From positions 1-51,154 of the IMG/VR virus record IMGVR_UViG_3300010401_000012: DNA of 51,154 bases; one strand, given 5' to 3'. The stretch comes from a virus. Numbering within the stretch: the first letter of the stretch is position 1; each line of letters begins with the position of its first letter. A program made the translations under genes and the position numbers. Under the pieces are notes generated by a model. It was given only the letters and a program-made list of their open reading frames with translations. It did not search any database and had not been told where the DNA came from. This document shows positions 40,397 through 49,743 of this stretch, in pieces.

Positions 40397-42507
40397 TAGT
40401 TGTATTGTCCCCCTGTACCGACTAGGCCAACGAAGGTTAGGCTTGCGCCCGTTCCAGCAGCAATTGACTTACGGGTAAGGCGAAGATCACTATTAGTACC
40501 TAAACCATAGGCCCCCTTAACCATATCAACAAGCGTCATTTCAGAAGTGGCTGTTCCGAATGTAGGATCACTAGGGTCTCTAAATTGAGAAGCAACAACC
40601 AGATTACCAGCAAAGACTTCTGTACTTGAGTAAGGAGTATTATTATTACTACTAATTGTGATATCAGCAGTATCCGCAGCGAAGGTTGCTGTCTTGGTGA
40701 AGGAATCTCCGGGAAGATAAGTCGCTGGGTTATTGAGAGTAGCTAGAGTGTCTATCGAACCCAATGTCTTGGCTTCAAACTTAATACCTGTAGAAGTACC
40801 CGTGAAGGCGATAGACTGGAAGCTCGCTTGAGCACCTGAACCATTTGCCAGCAAGAAACCAACGAGGTAATGAGGATTACCTAAGAGAGTAATAGCGTTG
40901 TAACCTGGGGTACCATTTGTATTATGAATGATCTGACCACGAACACCAACGTCAGCGTGACATTGACGAGACATCGTAAGAGTGATTGGTTCAGCCACCT
41001 TAGAGGCAAACGAACCGGCTCCATTCAAGGTTAGGACATTACCTACTTTGCTGACTACGTAAGAGTTGGCGTAAAGACCTGTTCCCCTAATAACCATGCC
41101 GGGTTTAATGGCAGAGGCATCTGGGACGGTAACAGTACCTGCACCTGAGGTCCAAGTACCTGTGGTAGAGATTGCATCTCCTGTACTATCGATTGTATAC
41201 TTAACCCAGCTATCGATGAAGATACGTCCGTCGAAAGCGGCAGACATGTCGTTGAAACTAATACCCGCAGAAGTACCAAAGATAAGTACGTTTACAGGAG
41301 AACCTGGGTTAGGATTGACTATCCAGATTTCACCACCTTGACCTGTCGATATCATATCTTGAGTACCGTTGGTCATGTCACACTTGAAGCCAGCTATTGA
41401 ATACTTGGCATCGAAGGCAGCACCGAAACAGTAGTTAGTAGTCGGGGCTATGATGACATTCTGTGGACTGGTTACATTACCTTTAAATAACAATCCTGTA
41501 GGCGCAGTCTGACCTACAATAGGACCAATAGGAGACAGACCGTCATAAGTACCATCAGCTACGTTTACTGTAACCGACTGACCACTTAGATCGTACTTAC
41601 TCTGTAGTTCAGTATAGGCATGACCCATAGAGGCCCATGGAGCTGACAGAGATCCTGTACCCGTAGTATCACTTCCTGTAGTAGCTACATAGAAGTTAGT
41701 GGGAGCATTAAGCCTAAGTCTAGTCGGGAGTGTACTCGGGTTGCTTTGGGTTAAGAAAGCAGAGTACATCGGTATAGCATAGATAAAAATATCTGCTGTA
41801 GCTGCTGCACCTTGTGGGGTAGTCAGTGAAAAGTAAACGGTACTGAGATTTAATCTAGGAGAAGTAGCCCCTAAAGAAAGACAATCACCAGTTGTGTTTA
41901 AGGCATTGGTAGTCAGCGCTGAGTAGACTTGGGAGTTAGGAATTAACTGAACCCCGGTTTTACCTGCGCCTGTGTATATACCACCGACAGCAGTCGTCAA
42001 AGAAATACTAGGATTAGTGACCAATACTCTGAAGATGAGGTAGTGGTCAGGCATTGTAATCGTAATAGCCTGGTCTGCAGTACTATTCATATTAGCACCG
42101 AGTAGGACACCAGCTAGGATCAAGCCTTGATTAGTCATAGCTTGAATTTGATTGACGTGGACGTCTGTGACATCTGCTGTAGCAGAAGTGTTGTTGCCCT
42201 TCAGCGTAAAGGCAGGGGCCTGTGCTAGCTTGTCATTGCTGACGCTGTGTGCAGTCAGGATATTACCGATCGCAGTCGAAGTGTCCTGAAGGCGGACTAC
42301 ATCGTTAGGATAGATTGGCGCTGGAAGATTTAAGATACGATGCGAGTTCATATCAAAATCAGAATTCATTACATTCGGGGATGTTCCGTCCCGAGATACG
42401 GTATTGTCTAGTGCCAGTTCAATTATAGCACTGTTAGTATTCATAGCGTTAACAGCAGTCGTTTCGTTCTGCAGATTAACGATGTCAGTTAACGTTATTT
42501 TAGACAT
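40396..42507 (-). CDS. tail spike with beta-helix domain (703 aa)
   Basis: N-terminal module NLQNETTAVNAMNTNSAIIE, then SRDGTSPNVM and DMNSHRILNLPAP, shared with the fibre. The middle begins FYVATTGSDTTGTGSLSAPW, then SVTVNVADGTYDGL, the hallmark start of right-handed beta-helix (pectate-lyase-like) domains of phage spikes. These bind or cut surface polysaccharide. The C-terminal third continues as beta-strands. The start overlaps a stable UUCG hairpin in the gap upstream. Confidence 0.85.
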   Translation of the reverse strand: MSKITLTDIVNLQNETTAVNAMNTNSAIIELALDNTVSRDGTSPNVMNSDFDMNSHRILNLPAPIYPNDVVRLQDTSTAIGNILTAHSVSNDKLAQAPAFTLKGNNTSATADVTDVHVNQIQAMTNQGLILAGVLLGANMNSTADQAITITMPDHYLIFRVLVTNPSISLTTAVGGIYTGAGKTGVQLIPNSQVYSALTTNALNTTGDCLSLGATSPRLNLSTVYFSLTTPQGAAATADIFIYAIPMYSAFLTQSNPSTLPTRLRLNAPTNFYVATTGSDTTGTGSLSAPWASMGHAYTELQSKYDLSGQSVTVNVADGTYDGLSPIGPIVGQTAPTGLLFKGNVTSPQNVIIAPTTNYCFGAAFDAKYSIAGFKCDMTNGTQDMISTGQGGEIWIVNPNPGSPVNVLIFGTSAGISFNDMSAAFDGRIFIDSWVKYTIDSTGDAISTTGTWTSGAGTVTVPDASAIKPGMVIRGTGLYANSYVVSKVGNVLTLNGAGSFASKVAEPITLTMSRQCHADVGVRGQIIHNTNGTPGYNAITLLGNPHYLVGFLLANGSGAQASFQSIAFTGTSTGIKFEAKTLGSIDTLATLNNPATYLPGDSFTKTATFAADTADITISSNNNTPYSSTEVFAGNLVVASQFRDPSDPTFGTATSEMTLVDMVKGAYGLGTNSDLRLTRKSIAAGTGASLTFVGLVGTGGQYN

Positions 42508-42531
42508 GTGTTTCCTTTATAAATGGGGTGT

Positions 42532-42555
42532 CCCTAGGAGCCGAAGCCCCTAGGG
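42532..42555 (-). terminator. UUCG-capped hairpin between structural genes
   Basis: On the - strand CCCTAGGGGC-TTCG-GCTCCTAGGG forms a 10-pair stem (one G-T) with a UUCG tetraloop. No T-run follows; the next gene's ribosome-binding site AAAGGAAA is just downstream. It likely tunes the ratio of capsid-region to tail-spike messages. Confidence 0.75.
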
Positions 42556-42566
42556 TCCCATTACCA

Positions 42567-43091
42567 TTACTGAGTAATAGTAGAGTTAAGACGCCATTTA
42601 ATGCGCACTTTGATTTTACCTTGCGTGAAGTTAGCGGTGTTAGCCGTAACCCACAGGTAACCGTTGCTGGGGGTACCAGCAGCAGTGCCGATGTAACCAC
42701 CAGCGAAAGTAGAACCACCCGTCAAGATTTGCTTAGAACCCTGAGTAAGTGAAGCCACAGTCATAGCATTGACGAAACCAGTCGCCGACGCCACGGTAGT
42801 ACGATCGAAACCAACCAAACCGACGTTGAGGGTAGCCGTAGCACCCACACCGGCGAGTTCGCATTCGACTTCAACCTGCTCGATGAAAGCACCTGCAGGA
42901 ATGAAAGCGACGTCAGCACCAACGGGGATAGCCGCAGTGCCGAAGGCTGGCAGTGTAGTAAGGTCGATATAGAATTCTGCCGTACGGAATTCACCGTAAG
43001 TCAGATATTCACCTGCAGTAGCGGGCACGACTTTCGACACGCCGTACTTCAGGTAAAGACCATCATTGTTCATCCAAGAACCTTGTACCAT
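42567..43091 (-). CDS. putative head decoration or structural protein (174 aa)
   Basis: Beta-rich, Ala/Gly/Thr-rich protein beginning MVQGSWMNNDGLYLKYGVSK. It directly follows the capsid gene, the usual place of decoration or minor head proteins, and ends in RIKWRLNSTITQ. Strong ribosome-binding sequence (AAGGAGGATAATATG) implies abundant synthesis. Function inferred from position. Confidence 0.65.
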   Translation of the reverse strand: MVQGSWMNNDGLYLKYGVSKVVPATAGEYLTYGEFRTAEFYIDLTTLPAFGTAAIPVGADVAFIPAGAFIEQVEVECELAGVGATATLNVGLVGFDRTTVASATGFVNAMTVASLTQGSKQILTGGSTFAGGYIGTAAGTPSNGYLWVTANTANFTQGKIKVRIKWRLNSTITQ

Positions 43092-43101
43092 ATTATCCTC
43101 C

Positions 43102-44076
43102 TTATGCCGGAACTGCGGCGGTAGAAGTAAGCACGGTAACTAGGTTTTCAGGACGATACAGCTTGAAGCCGTATTCGCAGAACGTAGCATACTCAGTCTG
43201 CTGCAGGTCTTTATTAAAGTCCATGTAGACAGTAGGCTGCTGACGGAATGCGCCAATCCAAGGCAACGTATCGCCAGGGGTTGCGCTGAAGAAGTAGTTA
43301 CACACACCATTAGTCACCGATACAGAGTTAATGGTTTCGGAACCGTTACCTGTTGCTCCGCAAGAAGGCAGGTAGTTCGACACGTAGACATCGAAGCCGT
43401 AGATGTTGAACATGAAACGGAAGCCAGACATGAGACCATCGCTGACGATCGAATTCCACTTAGGAACCGGCGAGAGCAAAGATGTCACGTTTGTGAGTGT
43501 AGCGATCGTGTAAGCGACCGAGGGATCAACAACCGCACAGAGATTGTTCAGAGGAACGTTAGCACGTTGAAGTGCATAAAGAGCCTTTGCGAAATCTGCA
43601 AATGCGAGAGTAGGGGTGCCGCCACCGGCAACCCAACGATGCGACGCACCGTTGATAGTATTTAGAGAGCTAACAGTTTGACCTGCATTTGCCACCGCGA
43701 AGATACGAGCTTCGACGTCTTCCATAAGAGCCCGGTGCTGTTTAGGCACGAACGATGCAATTACTTCAGGCGACCAGAACGAGTCACGCTTGAACTTCTC
43801 GCTGATCGAGATAGCAGAATACTTATACTGGTCAAACGAGAAGGTAAAGTTACCTTGATCGAGAGAGTTATAAGTAATCGCCTGACCTTCATTGAAGTCA
43901 TGCGTTTCTGCTTCACCGAGAGACGGAATATTGAAAGTATAACCGTCGGGGAAGTCTGTGAGAATGCGGACAAATCTCATAGCAATCAGTTCATCAAGCA
44001 GGAGGCTCTTAAGCTGTTTGCTATAGAGGTTCTGCCTAATGAAATATTGATTGGTGGTATCCATAATACCGGCCAT
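43102..44076 (-). CDS. major capsid protein (HK97 fold)
   Basis: 324 residues. N-terminal arm MAGIMDTTNQYFIRQNLYSK, then the E-loop/P-domain pattern RFVRILTDFPDGYTFNIPSL, GEAETHDFNEGQAITYNSLD and a middle region LMEDVEARIFAVANAG. The order and size are those of podovirus HK97-fold capsid proteins. It follows the scaffold gene and uses AAAGGAGATATTTC as ribosome-binding site. Forms the icosahedral shell. Confidence 0.9.
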   Translation of the reverse strand: MAGIMDTTNQYFIRQNLYSKQLKSLLLDELIAMRFVRILTDFPDGYTFNIPSLGEAETHDFNEGQAITYNSLDQGNFTFSFDQYKYSAISISEKFKRDSFWSPEVIASFVPKQHRALMEDVEARIFAVANAGQTVSSLNTINGASHRWVAGGGTPTLAFADFAKALYALQRANVPLNNLCAVVDPSVAYTIATLTNVTSLLSPVPKWNSIVSDGLMSGFRFMFNIYGFDVYVSNYLPSCGATGNGSETINSVSVTNGVCNYFFSATPGDTLPWIGAFRQQPTVYMDFNKDLQQTEYATFCEYGFKLYRPENLVTVLTSTAAVPA

Positions 44077-44101
44077 GAAATATCTCCTTTAGAGAATTAA
44101 A

Positions 44102-44863
44102 TTAATCCACATCGAAGAAGGCTGCTCCCAAAGCTTGGGAATCCTTATCCATCTGGACTTGAATTTTAGGGTCCAGATACGCCTTAGGATTAGTCTCTCT
44201 CATTTTCTCGTAGTAAGACAAAGTCCTAGCACCGTCGTTCTGTTGAGCGAAGGTAGTAGGTCTTACAGTAGTACGCGGAGGAGCCTGAAACATAGTTTCC
44301 TGCTGTGCGGGTTGTTCAGTGATACCCATCAAGCTATAGAAAGCCTGTGGGGATCGCTTAGCAGTTCCGACCAAATAAGCGTCGTCAATCATAAGTGTAT
44401 CCATTTTTTCTTTAAGGACTTCATTGACGCGCGGGCCAAATTTCTCCTTAAGTGTTTTCTGAACCGAAGCATAGTTAGCAGCTTCACGCTTTTGGACTTC
44501 AGATTGCTGAAGTTCTGCAGCGATCATGCTACGCAGTTGCGTCGGATCAAAGGTCGGGGGTTTCTCTATATCCTCGATGGTGGTTGAGTTTTGAGATTGA
44601 CTGGTCTTACCCTTTTCAATTCGGTCAATAAGGTCTTCCAGTTTTGCCCTGCCGTCTACCTGCTCTTTAAGGCTCAAGTACATATTCCGGATTTCGTCCT
44701 TCTGTTGTTCTAGAGTCTTGACATAGCGGTCAGCTTCGGCTTTGCCTTTTGCGAGGTCCTCAGGGGATCGAAATTTCTTTCCTTCTCCTACGAGTTCCTC
44801 AAGCCAGTTTTTGTTGTCGTCAAAATCTGGTAGTGTGTTGTTATTGTCAAACAACGTGTCCAT
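44102..44863 (-). CDS. scaffolding protein (253 aa)
   Basis: Acidic, highly charged and helical: MDTLFDNNNTLPDFDDNKNW, then ...EDLAKGKAEADRYVKTLEQQ and a Lys/Glu-rich coiled coil, Gln-rich middle, no hydrophobic core. Located between the portal gene and the capsid gene, the normal place for an internal scaffold. Removed on maturation. Its start touches the upstream neighbour's stop. Confidence 0.85.
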   Translation of the reverse strand: MDTLFDNNNTLPDFDDNKNWLEELVGEGKKFRSPEDLAKGKAEADRYVKTLEQQKDEIRNMYLSLKEQVDGRAKLEDLIDRIEKGKTSQSQNSTTIEDIEKPPTFDPTQLRSMIAAELQQSEVQKREAANYASVQKTLKEKFGPRVNEVLKEKMDTLMIDDAYLVGTAKRSPQAFYSLMGITEQPAQQETMFQAPPRTTVRPTTFAQQNDGARTLSYYEKMRETNPKAYLDPKIQVQMDKDSQALGAAFFDVD

Positions 44864-45150
44864 TAAATAGTTCTTTCCATTGGTCTAGGTTGAAAATCCT
44901 CTTCATGTAAAGTGATGAGGTGTCTGATATGCTTGATAGCACGGCGATAGCCGTTGTTATCAGCTTGTCTGTAATCCCAATTAGGTTTATCGTAAACTGT
45001 GGGATTTAATTCTTGTCGGTTAACATCAGATTCCATCTCATTGAGGATTTCGTTCTGACGCTCTAGGACTGCTCCTGCACTAATTACAGTACGCTTGAAG
45101 TGGTCAACCTGCTCGGGGTCGTCGAGGTGTTTGTACCAAGCTGTGATCAT
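44863..45150 (-). CDS. hypothetical protein (95 aa)
   Basis: It begins MITAWYKHLDDPEQVDHFKR and is helical, with NEMESDVNRQELNPTVYDKP in its second third. It lies between portal and scaffold; comparable small proteins in other podoviruses have no known function. Start and stop overlap neighbouring genes by one base (TAATG). Confidence 0.65.
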   Translation of the reverse strand: MITAWYKHLDDPEQVDHFKRTVISAGAVLERQNEILNEMESDVNRQELNPTVYDKPNWDYRQADNNGYRRAIKHIRHLITLHEEDFQPRPMERTI

Positions 45151-45269
45151 TAGTCTTTGAAACCTTTCTTACGATCGATCTTCTTGTCCTTCTTAGAACC
45201 TTCTTTGATCTTACGTTTCTTATCTCTTGCTTTATCGGCTTTCATAGCCAATGCTTTGCCTGTGGCCAT
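45150..45269 (-). CDS. tiny highly basic protein (39 aa)
   Basis: MATGKALAMKADKARDKKRK followed by 19 more mostly Lys/Arg/Asp residues, about 16 Lys in all. It starts inside TAATG with the portal stop and ends in TAATG with the next gene, so it is coupled on both sides. Possibly a nucleic-acid-binding virion peptide that neutralises packaged DNA. Confidence 0.6.
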   Translation of the reverse strand: MATGKALAMKADKARDKKRKIKEGSKKDKKIDRKKGFKD

Positions 45270-47146
45270 TACATAGTTCCTAGTGTTCCTGTAGGTGTAG
45301 CATTCATGCGTGGATTATTTTGTAACCCAAAGCCTGGCTTAACCTGTGGTTGTGATTGATCCGGTTGAACCGGAGGTTGGTTCATGTCGTAATCTTGCCC
45401 CATACCAGAAGCAGTAGCTGTTTCCTGATGGAGTTGTTCTTCAAGCTTCTGTTGGATACGTTGAGCTTCAGCGGCTTCAGCCAGAGCGATAAACGGCGTA
45501 TTAATACCGTAGTCTTTCAGATCGAAGGCATCTATAATAAGCTCAGCCATTGGAACACTACCGATATGCATCTGAACCTTCTGCCACAGCCCACTACCAG
45601 CTAGAGCTGTGAGATTTTGGATCATCTCGGCTCTTTCAGCGAAGTGACGCGCAGCAATAGGCTTGATACGCCCAATACCAGTGATGTCTTCAACAGTTAG
45701 TGTAGAGAAGGTTGTAGCCTTAGTCTCATTATCGAAGACGCGGATACTCGTAGCACCAACGAGGTTACGCCTAGCCATTTCTAGCATAGCGTTGAGAACC
45801 ATCTCAAAGAACTCTTCAAAGGACGTAATACGGCTTTGGAATAGTCTTCCAGAGGCATTCTCTAGTCGTTGGACTTCGTATTTGGTTTTTTCACCAGGGG
45901 AACGAATACCCATAGCTTCCTTAGGTGCACCAGCCATTTCTTCCATCAGTGCTTGAAGCATTCCAGTTTCAGAATTGCTTTGCATGATTTGGACTTGTGG
46001 CTGTATGATATCGACATCTCCCTCTTCAGAGTAGAATATCTTCTCACCGGGACCCCAACGGAAGTCTTCGACGAATCCCTTGATCTTGATGACTGGGAAG
46101 GTCGTCAAATCCCAAATGTCCGCCTTCATGTTCTCAACATGGTCCATTCGATACTGCATACCGACGAGATTAGCGAGAGGACCCATACCCCAGAGGTTGT
46201 CTTGACGAGCACGCCAAACACCTTGGTAAATCGGTGGATAACCAAAGAAGGAAGGATTTTCTCTATTGGCAATCAGCTTATGGCGATCGACAACTGTAAT
46301 TACTTTGTTCTTTTCGAAGGTGTCCGTATAAGGATCATACCAGTCGCCATAGAAAGTAAGGACTTCACATGTCCCGCTCAGTAGATAGTCACGGAAAGAA
46401 GTAAATCCTTCCATAGCGTACATGTGATCACGCTCAGACCAATCACCTTGGAATGAACGGGCTTGGAAGCGAATGTCTTTGAGGTAGTGCCACAGAGCTT
46501 CGTTTGTTTCTCTAGAATCATCATTGGACATACGTTCGAGCATTTCTCGAAGTTCACCCATACTGACGATACTACGAACGATCTTCGGAGATGAAATAAA
46601 ATTCTCTGCCGTCGGGTTCATAACGATATCCATCGGATTGATCCGACGGACCGCAGGTCCTACATAACCTACTTGTGTACCGTCTTTACGAGCAACACGA
46701 CGATCTACCCATTCGACTGTGCCAAAGCAGTTGCCGAAGTCGATGTAGTCCATCACGAGCTTTTCCATCTCCTGCTTGAAGTTAGGTTGCTCTATAACCC
46801 AACTCATATAGCTTACGATGGCTTCACGCTTCTGACGAGAATTAGCGTCTTCTTCATCTGCTTCCCAAATTATGCTCTTACGCTTGGGGAACAGAACTTG
46901 CATGTAATTAGCAAGGAGATTGTCTCTGATCTGACACAACTTAGGAATAGTTGTAGTATTCTTCCACGGGTTGATACTATTAGTCGTACCCCGTGTATCC
47001 GTAGCATAGACGTAACGTCGGACTTCTTCTACGTCCTGTTTCCAGTTTTGGCGATAACCATCATTCCTTATCCAAGTCTCAGTAATACGAGTGGCAAGCA
47101 AGTCAGGGGTTATGACGTCAATAAGTTCTTGAACCTTACCGGTCAT
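45269..47146 (-). CDS. portal protein (625 aa)
   Basis: A portal of podovirus type: RNDGYRQNWKQDVEEVRRYV, KLCQIRDNLLANYMQVLFP, then IVSYMSWVIEQPNFKQEME near residues 110-128, and a C-terminal Gln-rich tail. It follows TerL and precedes scaffold and capsid. Forms the dodecameric DNA entry ring. A 36-residue part near residue 110 is copied, in diverged form, in a small gene at 50842. Its ATG overlaps the TerL stop. Confidence 0.9.
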   Translation of the reverse strand: MTGKVQELIDVITPDLLATRITETWIRNDGYRQNWKQDVEEVRRYVYATDTRGTTNSINPWKNTTTIPKLCQIRDNLLANYMQVLFPKRKSIIWEADEEDANSRQKREAIVSYMSWVIEQPNFKQEMEKLVMDYIDFGNCFGTVEWVDRRVARKDGTQVGYVGPAVRRINPMDIVMNPTAENFISSPKIVRSIVSMGELREMLERMSNDDSRETNEALWHYLKDIRFQARSFQGDWSERDHMYAMEGFTSFRDYLLSGTCEVLTFYGDWYDPYTDTFEKNKVITVVDRHKLIANRENPSFFGYPPIYQGVWRARQDNLWGMGPLANLVGMQYRMDHVENMKADIWDLTTFPVIKIKGFVEDFRWGPGEKIFYSEEGDVDIIQPQVQIMQSNSETGMLQALMEEMAGAPKEAMGIRSPGEKTKYEVQRLENASGRLFQSRITSFEEFFEMVLNAMLEMARRNLVGATSIRVFDNETKATTFSTLTVEDITGIGRIKPIAARHFAERAEMIQNLTALAGSGLWQKVQMHIGSVPMAELIIDAFDLKDYGINTPFIALAEAAEAQRIQQKLEEQLHQETATASGMGQDYDMNQPPVQPDQSQPQVKPGFGLQNNPRMNATPTGTLGTM

Positions 47147-48726
47147 AGCATGCCGCCGAATCGTGAATGGAAGTTCTGTTCATTGTTAGTTAGAGCTTTC
47201 TGAGTCCTGTAGGTATTTAATGGAGATTTGCCAGCAGAAAAATCAATGACACTGGCGAGAGCGTCTTTGATGTCATCATGGGCAGGATTAGTGTAAATCA
47301 ATTCTTCTTCGAGGGCTTGGGTGTACCCGCCCCGGTAATGCCATATCTGTCTGTTGGCGTACTTCGGTTCCAGTACAGCAGCGATACGTTCTTCTTTGGC
47401 ACCTTGCCAACGAGTAGGACGAAATTCATCGACTGTAAGGGACAGACCGAGTTTCTTGATGTAGTTATCTTTTAGGTCTTGAACGATAGCTGCCTGGGCT
47501 ACTGAGACTTCGCATCTGATCTTTCTGAAACCCCATTTCTCGTAGAGTTTGAGGATATGATCGAAGTATTCGGATATCTTCTTAGTTTTGAAACGATCTA
47601 TCTCACAGATGTAGTAGTTACCTTCACCGTCTACACCTATGACCACAATTGAGCTAAAGTCGGCGGCCTTTTCAGTAGAATAAGCGAAGTCCACGGCGGC
47701 AAAGACGTTAAGACGTTTGTCTCTGAAGAACCACTGGTAGTCTTGTCTGTGGAGGTACTTTTCGTCATAGTATTGGAATTGTTCTCTCTGAATAGCAGCG
47801 GAATCTACGTCGTGGGGGTCGTTGTAATATTGCGCCCGGAAATGTGTTTGATTGCTGTATTGGGCCTTCTTGGTACGGAGAATCTCGGCATCGAAACCAA
47901 ATTCCTTACCATCTGAACGTCTCTGCCTCGGCCAGAGGAACTGACCGGAGCCATCTCCTGCTGTTTCGACCTGACGTTCGAAACTCTCGAACAAGGGTTC
48001 ATGACTAAGCATGCCTGTTTGAGGATCATAGATTTCAATTTGCTTGCTGAGTATTTCTGCATATTGGTCTTCAGGGTGGTACCGAGTACCGGCTGCGAGT
48101 TCCTCAGCATTTGCACCTTCTACAGACGACAGATAACCGTATTGTTCAGAAACCTTGCTTCTACCTTCTTTGGTATAAGCGTTCTTAGCTACGACTATAT
48201 CATCCAGAATACATAAGTCACAATGGAGACCAATAATATTGGTAGTAAGACCAGCAGTGAAAATACTAGGTTCGCGGACGCTTTCAGCTTTTCGTCTAGG
48301 GTCATCTACGGATATTTCCCTTTCAGTCCATTTCTCACGCTTGGCTTCCTCTTTGTTAACCATATCCGGCCAATACAAGCGGTAGACATCGGAAGTCAGG
48401 ATGTCTTTCATGAACTTCAACTGCTTGATAGCAAGGTTGGCAGTACTTGAAATATAAAGGATTTTAATAGTTGGGTCTTTAGTTAACCGCCATACAGCAT
48501 AGTAAGCTGCAATAGCTGACTTCATATGGTCCCGAGGAAGTAATAGAAGCTTATGCTTCTTACCATTACTCGACGTAAGCCATGCGATTACTTCTCTGTG
48601 GATATTACCAAGTAACCTATGGGGATGAACCAGCTCAATGAAATCCGCTAAGGAATTCTCTGCTAGTTCTCTACGGTCATGACGGGCTTGTTCTACTACA
48701 GATTTGAGGGGTCGTCCTCGCTTCAT
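47143..48726 (-). CDS. terL: large terminase subunit (TerL)
   Basis: The packaging motor ATPase and nuclease. Walker A region LLLLPRDHMKS (60-70), Walker B CDLCILDDIV with D175-D176, then a RNase H-like nuclease domain with VFAAVDFAYS (about 340) and YICEIDRF. The Walker A loop differs from the classical GxxxxGK(S/T) as in many PRxHxKS terminases. 527 residues, full length. No separate small terminase gene was recognised; the gene at 48727 could be considered but lacks HTH features. Confidence 0.93.
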   Translation of the reverse strand: MKRGRPLKSVVEQARHDRRELAENSLADFIELVHPHRLLGNIHREVIAWLTSSNGKKHKLLLLPRDHMKSAIAAYYAVWRLTKDPTIKILYISSTANLAIKQLKFMKDILTSDVYRLYWPDMVNKEEAKREKWTEREISVDDPRRKAESVREPSIFTAGLTTNIIGLHCDLCILDDIVVAKNAYTKEGRSKVSEQYGYLSSVEGANAEELAAGTRYHPEDQYAEILSKQIEIYDPQTGMLSHEPLFESFERQVETAGDGSGQFLWPRQRRSDGKEFGFDAEILRTKKAQYSNQTHFRAQYYNDPHDVDSAAIQREQFQYYDEKYLHRQDYQWFFRDKRLNVFAAVDFAYSTEKAADFSSIVVIGVDGEGNYYICEIDRFKTKKISEYFDHILKLYEKWGFRKIRCEVSVAQAAIVQDLKDNYIKKLGLSLTVDEFRPTRWQGAKEERIAAVLEPKYANRQIWHYRGGYTQALEEELIYTNPAHDDIKDALASVIDFSAGKSPLNTYRTQKALTNNEQNFHSRFGGML

Positions 48727-49011
48727 TTAGGATATGTCTTCTAATTTCTTAATTCGTGCGTCTTTGGATACTAATCTGAGCTTTACTTCCCAGAGGTCTT
48801 TGATTATGTTCTCAAATCTAGAGTCGTCATGCTTTTCATGGTATTCTAGTTTATTAATAATTGTGTCTTCTACTCGGGACATCTGCTCAAATACAAATGA
48901 GCGAATTTCACTGAACTGTCCTGATAACCACCAAGCTAGACTCCAGATAATCCCACCGACGAACACACCTACAGATAAGCCCACCAGTATCACGTCGGGT
49001 ATCTTTTCCAT
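48727..49011 (-). CDS. membrane protein with cytoplasmic or periplasmic coiled coil (94 aa)
   Basis: One N-terminal transmembrane helix (IPDVILVGLSVGVFVGGIIW) and a charged coiled coil (EYHEKHDDSRFENIIKDLWE) resemble an inner-membrane spanin or signal-anchor protein. It lies immediately before terL in the late operon rather than near the endolysin. The ATG at 49011 overlaps the preceding TGA (TGATG). No overlapping lipoprotein partner was seen. Function uncertain. Confidence 0.65.
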   Translation of the reverse strand: MEKIPDVILVGLSVGVFVGGIIWSLAWWLSGQFSEIRSFVFEQMSRVEDTIINKLEYHEKHDDSRFENIIKDLWEVKLRLVSKDARIKKLEDIS

Positions 49012-49145
49012 CACTTTTTCTTCTCAAGTTCTTTATGTACTTGAAGAATATCCATAGCCCGCTTACCGAGCAAGGCCATCGCTAAAAGCAATGACCTTTG
49101 ATCGAGTTTGTCGATAGCGTCTTGGAAGTTGTCTTGGTATTCCAT
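49011..49145 (-). CDS. small hypothetical protein (44 aa)
   Basis: MEYQDNFQDAIDKLDQRSLL followed by helical residues and a KELEKKK end. It starts in TAATG with the upstream gene's stop and ends in TGATG with the next, so it is translationally coupled on both sides, which supports it despite its size. Confidence 0.6.
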   Translation of the reverse strand: MEYQDNFQDAIDKLDQRSLLLAMALLGKRAMDILQVHKELEKKK

Positions 49146-49603
49146 TAGACTTGGTAACCCCAAGCTGAAACTGCGGAGTTAGTATTACCTGCACCAAGGG
49201 AAGGCACAGAAACAACGATAGCAGTATTGGTAGTAGAAGCCGGAATAGCTGGAATGAAATCCAAATAAATAGGCTGATTACCAATAGTAACACCCGTAGC
49301 TACAGGAACTGTAAAGGTCATAGTACCGCCGAGTAACCCTGTAATAGTACCATTGACTACTGAACCTGCAGTAGCACCTGCACCCGTTACGACTGCACCA
49401 GTGATGTAAGTAGTCTTACCAACTGCAGCAGCTAGCGTAGCTGTGGCTACGGCAGCGGCTACGTTACCTGAAGAAGACTGTAGAGGAGTATTACCAATGG
49501 GAGTACCAGAAGTATTACTACCAGTGACGTTACCATTACCATCGGTAAGGGTTACGTACGTTGCTCCATCGGGAGCTTGAAAACCATTTGATTTAGCTGT
49601 CAT
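49145..49603 (-). CDS. putative virion structural protein (152 aa)
   Basis: Ala/Thr/Gly/Val-rich beta protein (MTAKSNGFQAPDGATYVTLT, then TITGLLGGTMTFTVP), similar in composition to the fibre and the putative decoration protein. Placed near the start of the late operon. No enzymatic motif. Probably a minor virion or fibre-associated protein. Confidence 0.6.
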   Translation of the reverse strand: MTAKSNGFQAPDGATYVTLTDGNGNVTGSNTSGTPIGNTPLQSSSGNVAAAVATATLAAAVGKTTYITGAVVTGAGATAGSVVNGTITGLLGGTMTFTVPVATGVTIGNQPIYLDFIPAIPASTTNTAIVVSVPSLGAGNTNSAVSAWGYQV

Positions 49604-49743
49604 TATTCAGGAATCTGCGTCCAGGCGATACCGCCTACGAAAAGGGGTAGGGCCATCTGAGGGGCGAGCCACATAGCGACTGTACCTGCGACAATGAATC
49701 CTACAGCGAAGATGATCTTAACGATATGAAGGGCTTGGGTCAT
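49603..49743 (-). CDS. small membrane protein (46 aa)
   Basis: MTQALHIVKIIFAVGFIVAG then TVAMWLAPQMALPLFVGGIA: two hydrophobic segments with almost no charge. Start and stop overlap neighbours (TAATG at both ends). Could be a small holin or a virion membrane-interacting peptide. Confidence 0.6.
   Translation of the reverse strand: MTQALHIVKIIFAVGFIVAGTVAMWLAPQMALPLFVGGIAWTQIPE

Noticed and set aside
26856-46384. + strand ORFs of 60-198 aa across the late operon
   Set aside because: All lie opposite confidently identified structural genes and show no domain or ribosome-binding site.
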